A stretch of DNA of 64,000 nucleotides from contig NZ_VTTP01000002.1 in NCBI RefSeq assembly GCF_008364845.1, positions 496,001-560,000 of the forward strand. The letters are read 5' to 3'. The stretch's first letter is position 1. Every line of letters starts with the position of its first letter. The notes beneath the pieces are model-generated. The model was given only the letters and a program-made list of their open reading frames with translations, was not told the DNA's origin and searched no databases. The stretch is from Actinotalea subterranea (GTDB lineage: Bacteria > Actinomycetota > Actinomycetes > Actinomycetales > Cellulomonadaceae). Positions 42,385 to 49,643 of the stretch are shown piece after piece. The translations under genes and the position numbers were made by a program.

Positions 42385-43821
42385 ATGTCCGCACGCGCGC
42401 AGATCGGTGTGACCGGTCTTGCTGTCATGGGACGGAACCTCGCGCGGAACTTCGCGCGGCACGGCTACACCGTGGCGGTCCACAACAGGTCGTTCGCCAA
42501 GACCGAGTCCCTGGTGGCCGAGCACGGCGACGAGGGCGAGCTCGTGCCGAGCGAGTCGATGGCGGACTTCGTGGCGTCGCTCGAACGGCCGCGCAAGGTC
42601 GTGATCATGGTCAAGGCCGGTGCGCCGACGGACGCCGTCATCGCCGAGCTGGTCCCGCTGCTCGAGGCCGGCGACATCGTCATCGACGCGGGCAACGCGC
42701 ACTTCCCGGACACCATCAGGCGCGAGGCGGAGCTCCGCGAGCACGGCCTGCACTTCGTCGGCAGCGGCGTCTCGGGCGGTGAGGAGGGTGCGCTGAACGG
42801 GCCCTCGATCATGCCGGGCGGGTCACGCGAGTCCTACGAGGTGCTGGGCCCGATCCTCGAGTCGATCGCGGCGCGCGTGGACGGCGTCCCGTGCTGCACC
42901 TACGTGGGCCCCGACGGCGCCGGCCACTTCGTCAAGATGGTGCACAACGGCATCGAGTACGCGGACATGCAGCTCATCGCCGAGGCCTACGACCTGCTCC
43001 GGCTCGGCCTGGGTGCGTCGGCGCGCGAGATCGGCGAGATCTTCGCGGAGTGGAACACGGGCGACCTCGAGTCGTTCCTGATCGAGATCACCGCCGACGT
43101 CCTGGCGCACACGGACGCGGTCACGGGTGCGGCCTTCGTCGACGTGGTCGCGGACCGGGCCGAGCAGAAGGGCACCGGGCGCTGGACCGTGCAGAACGCC
43201 CTGGACCTGGGCGTCCCGATCACGGGCATCGCCGAGGCGACCTTCGCCCGCGCGCTGTCGGGGTCCACCCCCCAGCGCGAGGCGGCCCGTGGGGTCCTCG
43301 TCGCGGGGACCAGCGACGTGCCGGTGACCGACCGAGCGGCGTTCGTCGAGGACGTGCGGCTCGCCCTGTACGCGTCGAAGGTCGTCGCGTACTCGCAGGG
43401 CTTCGACCAGATCGCGGCCGCGTCGGCCGAGCGCGGGTGGGGCATCGACCGCGGCGCCATGGCCCGGATCTGGCGTGGTGGCTGCATCATCCGCGCGCGC
43501 TTCCTGGACCGGATCACCGAGGCCTACGAGCGCACGCCCGAGCTGCCCCTGCTGCTCGCCGACGAGTACTTCGCCGACGCGGTGGGCCGAGGCGTGCCCG
43601 CGTGGCGTCGCATCGTCGCCCGGGCCGCGGCGACGGGCGTCCCGACGCCCGCGTTCTCCTCCTCGCTGGCGTACTACGACGGCGTGCGCGCCGAGCGGCT
43701 GCCCGCCAACCTCATCCAGGCCCAGCGCGACTTCTTCGGTGCACACACCTACCAGCGCACCGACCGGGCCGGGACGTTCCACACCGACTGGACCGGCGAC
43801 CGCACCGAGCACGACGCATGA
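42385..43821 (+). CDS. gnd: 6-phosphogluconate dehydrogenase (decarboxylating), long form
   Basis: Oxidises 6-phosphogluconate to ribulose 5-phosphate and CO2, producing NADPH. It has 478 residues, the long GndA form. The coenzyme site is IGVTGLAVMGRNLARNFAR. Substrate-binding blocks are VGSGVSGGEEGALNGPSIMPGG, with the Ser and Gly pairs, and HFVKMVHNGIEYADMQLIAE, which contains the catalytic Lys. The C-terminal AQRDFFGAHTYQR is the family tail. The stop overlaps the following ATP-grasp gene by four bases, so both are translated together. Confidence 0.96.
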   Translation: MSARAQIGVTGLAVMGRNLARNFARHGYTVAVHNRSFAKTESLVAEHGDEGELVPSESMADFVASLERPRKVVIMVKAGAPTDAVIAELVPLLEAGDIVIDAGNAHFPDTIRREAELREHGLHFVGSGVSGGEEGALNGPSIMPGGSRESYEVLGPILESIAARVDGVPCCTYVGPDGAGHFVKMVHNGIEYADMQLIAEAYDLLRLGLGASAREIGEIFAEWNTGDLESFLIEITADVLAHTDAVTGAAFVDVVADRAEQKGTGRWTVQNALDLGVPITGIAEATFARALSGSTPQREAARGVLVAGTSDVPVTDRAAFVEDVRLALYASKVVAYSQGFDQIAAASAERGWGIDRGAMARIWRGGCIIRARFLDRITEAYERTPELPLLLADEYFADAVGRGVPAWRRIVARAAATGVPTPAFSSSLAYYDGVRAERLPANLIQAQRDFFGAHTYQRTDRAGTFHTDWTGDRTEHDA

Positions 43822-45116
43822 CCGCTGAGCAGGCCCTTGTCCGCACGGCCGAGGGGCGCTCACCCGGCGGCCGGGCGTTCCAGCCCGTGATCCTCGGTGC
43901 CGACATCGGCGTCTACGCGCTGGCGCGGGCGTTCCACGAGCAGTACGGCGTGCGCACGATCGTCGTGAGCCTGAGCGTGCTGGGGCCCGTCGCGGACTCG
44001 ACGATCCTCGAGAACGTGGCGCTCGGTGTCGACGCGTCGCCCGAGGCGATCCTCGAGGCCGTGCGGGGCGTCGCGGAGCGGTTCGCCGCCGACCCTGCCC
44101 ACCCCGAGCTGCTGCTGCTGGCGAACACCGACTGGCTCGTCCGGTTCCTCGTGCGCAACCGCACCGAGCTCGAGCAGTGGTACACCGTGCCCTTCCTCGG
44201 CTCGGACCTGCTGGACCGGCTCGCCGACAAGGCCCGGTTCGCCGAGCTGTGCACGGAGCTCGGCATCAGCACGCCGCGCACGGTCGTCCAGGACTTCGCG
44301 GGTGCCGGCTCCCCGGGCTGGCGCGCGGAGCCCGTCGAGCTGACCTACCCGCTCATCGCCAAGGCGGCCAACAGCGCCGACTACGAGCGGCTGAGCTTCC
44401 CGGGCAAGCGCAAGGTCTACCAGGTCGACACCCCGGCGGAGCTGGACGCGCTATGGGCGCGGCTCGCCGAGGCGGGCTTCGCCGGGCGCTTCGTCGTGCA
44501 GGAGATGATCCCGGGCGACGACACGCAGATGCGCAGCATCACGTGCTACGTCGACACCCGGGGAGTGGTGACGCTCTCCTGCTGCGCGCACGTGCTGCTC
44601 GAGGAGCACACGCCGAGCGGGCTCGGGAACCCGGCCGCGATGATCACGGGCCGATGGGACGAGATGCTCGAGCAGGCGCACCGCCTGCTGCTGAGCACCG
44701 GCTACGTCGGGTTCGCCAACTTCGACGTCAAGGTCGACCCCCGTGACGGCTCGGCACAGTTCTTCGAGGTCAACCCGCGGATCGGGCGCAACAACTACTA
44801 CGTCACCGCGGCGGGGGCCAACCCGACGCGGTTCCTCGTCGAGGACCGCGTCGACCACGCAGCGGTCGAGCCCGTCGTCGTCGAGCGGGAGATCCTGTAC
44901 TCGATCGTCCCGCACCGCCTGCTGCGCCGGTACGTCCTCGACCCTGCGCTGCGCGCGAAGGTCGACGACCTCGTGCGGCGTCGGGCAACCGCCCACCCGC
45001 TCCGCTACCGCGCGGAGCGGCGCCTCAAGCGGCGGCTGTACGTCCGGCTCGCGACCCTCAACCAGGTACGCAAGTTCCGTCGCTACTACCCCGAGGTCAC
45101 CGGCACCGGGCTCTGA
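43818..45116 (+). CDS. ATP-grasp carboxylate-amine ligase, D-aspartate/D-glutamate ligase-like
   Basis: A 432-residue ATP-grasp enzyme. After a short polar start comes FQPVILGADIGVYALARAFHEQYG. This closely recalls the opening of the enterococcal D-aspartate ligase (Asl), which adds D-Asp to the peptidoglycan stem peptide. ATP-grasp features follow: YPLIAKAANSADYE (ATP lysine), RFVVQEMIPGDDTQM, GFANFDVKV and the metal ligands in FFEVNPRIGRNNYYV. In an organism with an A4 peptidoglycan this would make the D-Asp or D-Glu bridge from the Lys or Orn side chain. The substrate is inferred. It is coupled to gnd by ATGA overlap. Confidence 0.82.
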   Translation: MTAEQALVRTAEGRSPGGRAFQPVILGADIGVYALARAFHEQYGVRTIVVSLSVLGPVADSTILENVALGVDASPEAILEAVRGVAERFAADPAHPELLLLANTDWLVRFLVRNRTELEQWYTVPFLGSDLLDRLADKARFAELCTELGISTPRTVVQDFAGAGSPGWRAEPVELTYPLIAKAANSADYERLSFPGKRKVYQVDTPAELDALWARLAEAGFAGRFVVQEMIPGDDTQMRSITCYVDTRGVVTLSCCAHVLLEEHTPSGLGNPAAMITGRWDEMLEQAHRLLLSTGYVGFANFDVKVDPRDGSAQFFEVNPRIGRNNYYVTAAGANPTRFLVEDRVDHAAVEPVVVEREILYSIVPHRLLRRYVLDPALRAKVDDLVRRRATAHPLRYRAERRLKRRLYVRLATLNQVRKFRRYYPEVTGTGL

Positions 45117-45196
45117 CCGTCACCGGCGCGGTGCTCCGGGCGATACGAGCGCGGCGCCTGTGCCGTGCCCCCGCGGGCGCGGTCAGGGCGCGGCGT

Positions 45197-45682
45197 TCAG
45201 CCGAGCTGGCTCGTGCCGCTGTAGAGGTGGAGCACGGGGACCTTGAGCTCGTCGCGCGCACGTGACGCCCAGTCCGTGTGGAAGGTGTCCTCGAGCGCGT
45301 GCGGCACCGTGACGACGACGACCTCGCGGACGTCATGGTCGGCGACCGCTGCGCGCAGGGCCGGCAGCGGGTCGTCGGAGACCACGACGCCGTCGACCGG
45401 GGTGCCCGCGAGCGTGAAGGCCGCGATGCTCGCCTCGAGCTGGTCCGCGGCGGTCGAGTGCGCGCGCTGCGGGGCGGGCTCGCGGCGGAGCACGGCGTCG
45501 AGCGCCTCCCGGAGCTCGCCGAGGCTCAGGTGGTCCACGAGCGAGACCAGGAGGTTGTGCTCCGTGTCCGCCGGGACCAGGACGTGGTACCGCACGTCGT
45601 CGTCCGGGTGCAGCGCCGTGATGTGCTCGACGTCGGCGGACGTCAGGGTGTCCTCGGTCAGGACCAGGATGATCTCGCTCAC
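45197..45682 (-). CDS. Conserved actinobacterial protein with USP-like alternating fold, function unknown
   Basis: A 161-residue soluble protein. It begins SEIILVLTEDTLTSADVEHI and has strands RYHVLVPADTEHN, PVDGVVVSDDPLPALRAAV and VREVVVVTVPHALED, ending KVPVLHLYSGTSQLG. The strand-helix alternation recalls universal stress proteins, but the GxxG-9x-G(S/T) nucleotide loop is missing. I do not know its function. GTG 45682 is leaderless, six bases after TAGGCT. The 80-bp gap on its 3' side, toward the convergent ATP-grasp gene, holds only GC-rich sequence. Confidence 0.75.
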   Translation of the reverse strand: MSEIILVLTEDTLTSADVEHITALHPDDDVRYHVLVPADTEHNLLVSLVDHLSLGELREALDAVLRREPAPQRAHSTAADQLEASIAAFTLAGTPVDGVVVSDDPLPALRAAVADHDVREVVVVTVPHALEDTFHTDWASRARDELKVPVLHLYSGTSQLG

Positions 45683-45688
45683 GGCACG

Positions 45689-45694
45689 AGCCTA
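45689..45694 (-). promoter_or_regulatory. -10 box TAGGCT, leaderless start
   Basis: On the minus strand TAGGCT ends 6 bases before the GTG at 45682. Confidence 0.6.
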
Positions 45695-45780
45695 TCGGCC
45701 GTCCGGTGAGGCGGGCACACCGGGCGCGACGCGCCCCCGCAGCGCCCGCAGCCACGGCGCCGGGGCCGGACGGTCCGGCC

Positions 45781-45786
45781 TAGCAT
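45781..45786 (+). promoter_or_regulatory. -10 box TAGCAT, leaderless start
   Basis: TAGCAT ends 6 bases before the GTG at 45793; no ribosome site. Confidence 0.6.
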
Positions 45787-45792
45787 GGCCGC

Positions 45793-46602
45793 GTGGACCT
45801 GGCCCGGCGCGTCGAGCTCGAGGACCGGCTCGTCGTCGTCGCGGGCGGCACCGGCCTGGTCGGCGGGTTCGTGGTCCGTGCGCTCCTGGCCGCAGGCGCG
45901 CGGGTGCTGGTGCCGACGCGGCGCGCTGAGTCCCCGGGCGCGCGGCCTTCCCCCGGGACGCAGGACGCCCGCGTGACGCAGGACGCCCGGCTCACCCACG
46001 TGCACGTGCGCACCTGGGACGACCCCGTCGAGATCGCGGTCGCCGCGCGGGCGGCGGGCGGCCCACCCGACGCGGTGGTGGCGGCGATCGGCGGCTGGTG
46101 GATCGGGACCGAGCTCGTGGACCTGGCGCCCGATGCGTGGCGCGAGCTGATCACGAGCCACCTCACGGCGCACTTCCTCGTCGCGCGGGCCCTCGTGCCC
46201 GGCCTGGCGGCGGCGACCGACGGTGTCTACGTCGCGCTCAACGGGGCGGCTGCCCGCGAGCCGATGGCGGGTTCGGGTCCGGTGAGCGTCGCGGGAGCCG
46301 GTCAGGCCATGCTGCTCGACGTGCTGCGAGCCGAGACGATCGGCCGTTCCGTGCGCTTCCACGAGGTGTCGGTCCTCGCCGCGGTGGCCGGCGACGAGCG
46401 CAACCGCACGCCCGTGGCGACGGTCGGCGGTGACGCCGTCGCGCGCGCCGTGCTGGGCGTCCTCGCGGACCCCGGCTCGCCGCGGGACGTCCGCGTGGAC
46501 GGCGCGCCCGGCATCGACGGCGTCGCCGGACCGTCGGCGGCGGACGATGCGGGCGGTGCAAACGGCGCGGGGGGCCGACCGGCACCCGTCGACCTAGGCT
46601 GA
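45793..46602 (+). CDS. SDR-like Rossmann protein lacking the catalytic Tyr-Lys pair
   Basis: A 269-residue protein of short-chain dehydrogenase fold. The nucleotide loop is VVVAGGTGLVGGFVVRALL, VVAAIGGWWIGTEL corresponds to the NAG strand, and LITSHLTAHFLVARAL fits helix 4. At the usual YxxxK position the sequence reads SGPVSVAGAGQAMLLDVLR, with neither Tyr nor Lys. It may bind NAD(P) or act as a non-catalytic homologue. A TQDAR unit is repeated twice near residues 56-68, from a 15-base DNA repeat. The last 25 residues are low complexity. The zapE gene follows closely, and its -10 box lies inside this gene's end. Confidence 0.78.
   Translation: MDLARRVELEDRLVVVAGGTGLVGGFVVRALLAAGARVLVPTRRAESPGARPSPGTQDARVTQDARLTHVHVRTWDDPVEIAVAARAAGGPPDAVVAAIGGWWIGTELVDLAPDAWRELITSHLTAHFLVARALVPGLAAATDGVYVALNGAAAREPMAGSGPVSVAGAGQAMLLDVLRAETIGRSVRFHEVSVLAAVAGDERNRTPVATVGGDAVARAVLGVLADPGSPRDVRVDGAPGIDGVAGPSAADDAGGANGAGGRPAPVDLG
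46595..46600 (+). promoter_or_regulatory. -10 box TAGGCT for zapE
   Basis: TAGGCT overlaps the last codons of the SDR-like gene and ends 8 bases before ATG 46609; no ribosome site is seen. Confidence 0.5.
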
Positions 46603-46608
46603 CCCGTC

Positions 46609-47715
46609 ATGGGACGAGCCGACAGCCTGACCGACCGCCGACCGCAGGTCGCGGCCGACCAGCTCCTCGCAGGCTTCGTGCCGCCGCGCCACTTCGCGGA
46701 CGCGACGTTCGACTCGTACGTCCCCGACCCGGAGCACCCGAGCCAGGCCGCCGCGCGCGCCAGGCTGCAGGAGGTCGCCGGGGCCACGACCCGGCGCCCG
46801 AGCGGGTGGGCGAGGCGCCTCGGCCGGCGGACCGCGGCACCCGCGGTGTACCTCGACGGAGGGTTCGGGGTCGGCAAGACGCACCTCCTCGCCGCCCTCG
46901 CGCACGTCACGCGGGCGCACCTGGGCGACGACGCGGTCGCCTACGGGACGTTCGTCGAGTACACGCACCTCGTGGGTGCTCTCGGCTTCGGCCCGGCATC
47001 GCATGCCCTTCGCCACCGACGCCTGGTGTGCATCGACGAGTTCGAGCTCGACGACCCGGGCGACACGGTCCTCATGTCCCGTCTGCTGCGGGAGCTGGCC
47101 GACGCGGGCGTCACGCTCGCGGCGACGTCGAACACGCTGCCGGAGTCCCTGGGCGAGGGGCGGTTCGCCGCCGAGGACTTCCTGCGTGAGATCCAGGCGC
47201 TGTCGGCCCGCTTCGAGGTACTGCGGATCGACGGTCCCGACTACCGCCACCGCGGCGCCGCCCATCCCGAACGGGGGCTGCCCGACGACGCGGTCGCCGC
47301 GCTCGCGGCACGCACCGACGGCGCGACGTGCGACCCCTTCGAGGCGGTCCTCGCGCACCTGCGCACCATCCACCCGAGCCGCTACGCGGCCCTCGTCGAC
47401 GGGGTGCGGCTGGTCGCGCTCACCGACGTGGGTCCCGTGGCCGACCAGGCGGACGCCCTGCGCCTCGTGGTGCTCGTGGACCGGCTCTACGACCGTGACG
47501 TCCCGGTGGCGCTGGGCGGCCGCGGCACGGACGGGCTCTTCAGCGAGGCGATGCTGCGCGGCGGCTACCGGAAGAAGTACCTCCGGGCCCTGTCACGGCT
47601 CGGGGCGCTCGCCGAGCAGGTGCCCGGGGCCGAGGCGACGCCCGGCTCGGCCGTCGGCGAGGCACCACGGCCTCGCGGCACCGTCGGTGACGAGGTCTCG
47701 AACCGGTCGTCCTGA
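46609..47715 (+). CDS. zapE: Cell division protein ZapE / AFG1-type ATPase
   Basis: A 368-residue AAA-type ATPase of the AFG1/ZapE family; in E. coli ZapE acts at the Z-ring. The Walker A is DGGFGVGKTHLLAALAH, Walker B is RLVCIDEFELDDPGD, followed by the sensor region LAATSNTLPESLGEGRF and AEDFLREIQALSARFEV. The N-terminal FVPPRHFADATFDSYVPDP is also typical. The C-terminus is extended by about 35 disordered residues. Given sepH in the same window, two division-related genes are present, though not adjacent. It is convergent with treZ, 20 bases away. Confidence 0.9.
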   Translation: MGRADSLTDRRPQVAADQLLAGFVPPRHFADATFDSYVPDPEHPSQAAARARLQEVAGATTRRPSGWARRLGRRTAAPAVYLDGGFGVGKTHLLAALAHVTRAHLGDDAVAYGTFVEYTHLVGALGFGPASHALRHRRLVCIDEFELDDPGDTVLMSRLLRELADAGVTLAATSNTLPESLGEGRFAAEDFLREIQALSARFEVLRIDGPDYRHRGAAHPERGLPDDAVAALAARTDGATCDPFEAVLAHLRTIHPSRYAALVDGVRLVALTDVGPVADQADALRLVVLVDRLYDRDVPVALGGRGTDGLFSEAMLRGGYRKKYLRALSRLGALAEQVPGAEATPGSAVGEAPRPRGTVGDEVSNRSS

Positions 47716-47735
47716 CCGCCCGCGAGGTCGTTGCG

Positions 47736-49640
47736 TCAGGCCGAGGGCGCCTCGGCCGCGTCGAGGCGGGCGTCAGGCCCGACGCGCAGCACGGCGACCG
47801 ACCGCCCGGGAAGCGTGAGGGTCGTGGTGCCCACGGTGCCTACAGAGCCCACAGAGCCCGCTGGGTCCCACGCGAGCAGCACCGTGGGCGTCCGACCGAC
47901 CGGGACCTCCACGGGGTGCTGCGCGAGGTTCACCGCGACACGCACGTCCCTGCGGCGGACCACGAGCCAGGTGTCGTCGTCTGCGTGGGTGACGCTCGTC
48001 GCGGCGAGGTCGCCCGACGCGAGCGCGGGCTCGTCCCGGCGCAGCGCGACCAGGTCGCGGTACCAGGCCAGGAGTCGTGCGTGCTCGGGCCCTCCGTCGT
48101 CCTCGAGCTCCGACCAGTCCAGTCGGCTGCGCTCGACCGTCGCCGGGGCCTGCGGGTCGGGGACCTCGACCTCCCGGCCGTAGATCGCGGTCCAGCCGTG
48201 CCCGGCGAACTCGGCTGCCCGGCCGGCACGGATCGCCTCGACCAGCTCGGGCTCGGCGTGGTCGGTGAAGAACTGCCACGGCGTCCGGGCCCCCCACTCC
48301 TCACCCATGAAGATCATCGGGGTGAAGGGGGACGTGAGCACGAGGGCGGCGGCGATGGCCAGGCCGCCCTGGTCCAGGCTCTGCGACGGCCGGTCACCGA
48401 GCGCGCGGTTGCCCACCTGGTCGTGGTCCGACGCGAAGACGACGAAGCGGTGGCCGTCGGTCGACGGGTCGACGGGTCGTCCCCACGGCTTGTCCCGGAA
48501 GGTCGACCAGCCGCCGTCGTGCACGAACGCGCGCGTGAGTGCCTTCGCGAGCACCTCGGCGGGGCCGAAGTCGACGTAGTAGCCGTGCCGCTCGCCCGTG
48601 AGGCTCGCGTGGACCGCGTGGTGCACGTCGTCGGCCCACTGCGCCGTCATGCCGAGCCCGCCCTGGGCCGTCGGGGTGATCATGGTCGTGTCGTTCAGGT
48701 CGGACTCGGCGACGAGCGACAGAGGGCGCCCGAGCTCGGCGGAGAGCGCGGCCACGGCGTCCGCGAGCTCGGCGATCAGGTGCTGCGGCGAGTCGTCGAC
48801 GAGGGCGTGCACGGCGTCGAGGCGCAGCGCGTCGACGTGGAAGTCGCGCAGCCAGCGCAGGGCGTTGTCGACGACGTAGGCGCGCACGCCGCCAGAGTCC
48901 GGGCCGTCGAGGTTCACGGCCATGCCCCACGGCGTGTGGTGCCGGTCCGTGAAGTACGGGCCGAACACCCCGAGGTAGTTCCCTGACGGGCCGAGGTGGT
49001 TGTAGACGACGTCGAGGCACACGGCCAGGCCGCGTGCGTGCGCCGCGTCGACGAAGCGCTGCAGGGCGGCGGGTCCGCCGTAGGGCTCGTGCACCGCGTA
49101 GAGCGCGACGCCGTCGTAGCCCCACCCGTGCACACCCGGGAAGGCCGCGACGGGCATGAGCTCGACGACGTCGACGCCGAGCTCGACGAGGTGGTCGAGG
49201 CGGTCGACGGCCGCGTCGAGCGTGCCCTCGGCCGTGAACGTGCCCACGTGGAGCTCGTAGACGACCCGGCCGCGCACGTCGACGCCCGCCCACCCGGCGT
49301 CGCCCCACGCGTGCCGCGTCACGTCGAACGTGCGGCTCGGAGCGTGCACGCCGTGGGGCTGCCACGGGCTGCGCGGGTCGGGGCGCGGGTCCGCGCCGTC
49401 GACGGCGAACGCGTAGTCGGTCCCGTCGGGGAGCGGCTCGGTCGAGCGCCACCACCCGTCGGTCCCGCGGTGCATCGCGGCCACACGGGCCTCGCCGGGC
49501 AGGTGCAGGTCCACGCGCCCCGCGGTCGGGGCCCAGACACCCACCGCGGACGCGCCTGGCGTGGCCGGGGCAGGGGACGGGCCATCGGGCGCGGCGGGGG
49601 CGGGCGGCGATCCGGGCAGGTCAGCGGCGGGGGTCGTCAC
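47736..49640 (-). CDS. treZ: Malto-oligosyltrehalose trehalohydrolase (TreZ)
   Basis: Releases trehalose from the maltooligosyltrehalose made by TreY. It has 634 residues. An N-terminal beta-sandwich (about 30-115: VGVWAPTAGRVDLHLPGEA) precedes a GH13 barrel. GH13 residues are the nucleophile Asp in VDALRLDAVHAL, the acid Glu in SLVAESDLNDT and the stabilising Asp in FASDHDQVGNRA. GEEWGARTPWQFFTDH is typical of TreZ. Near the C-terminus, a GSVGSVGTVGT run comes from short DNA repeats. GTG 49640 lies 3 bases after the treY stop. Confidence 0.95.
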   Translation of the reverse strand: MTTPAADLPGSPPAPAAPDGPSPAPATPGASAVGVWAPTAGRVDLHLPGEARVAAMHRGTDGWWRSTEPLPDGTDYAFAVDGADPRPDPRSPWQPHGVHAPSRTFDVTRHAWGDAGWAGVDVRGRVVYELHVGTFTAEGTLDAAVDRLDHLVELGVDVVELMPVAAFPGVHGWGYDGVALYAVHEPYGGPAALQRFVDAAHARGLAVCLDVVYNHLGPSGNYLGVFGPYFTDRHHTPWGMAVNLDGPDSGGVRAYVVDNALRWLRDFHVDALRLDAVHALVDDSPQHLIAELADAVAALSAELGRPLSLVAESDLNDTTMITPTAQGGLGMTAQWADDVHHAVHASLTGERHGYYVDFGPAEVLAKALTRAFVHDGGWSTFRDKPWGRPVDPSTDGHRFVVFASDHDQVGNRALGDRPSQSLDQGGLAIAAALVLTSPFTPMIFMGEEWGARTPWQFFTDHAEPELVEAIRAGRAAEFAGHGWTAIYGREVEVPDPQAPATVERSRLDWSELEDDGGPEHARLLAWYRDLVALRRDEPALASGDLAATSVTHADDDTWLVVRRRDVRVAVNLAQHPVEVPVGRTPTVLLAWDPAGSVGSVGTVGTTTLTLPGRSVAVLRVGPDARLDAAEAPSA

Positions 49641-49643
49641 CCC

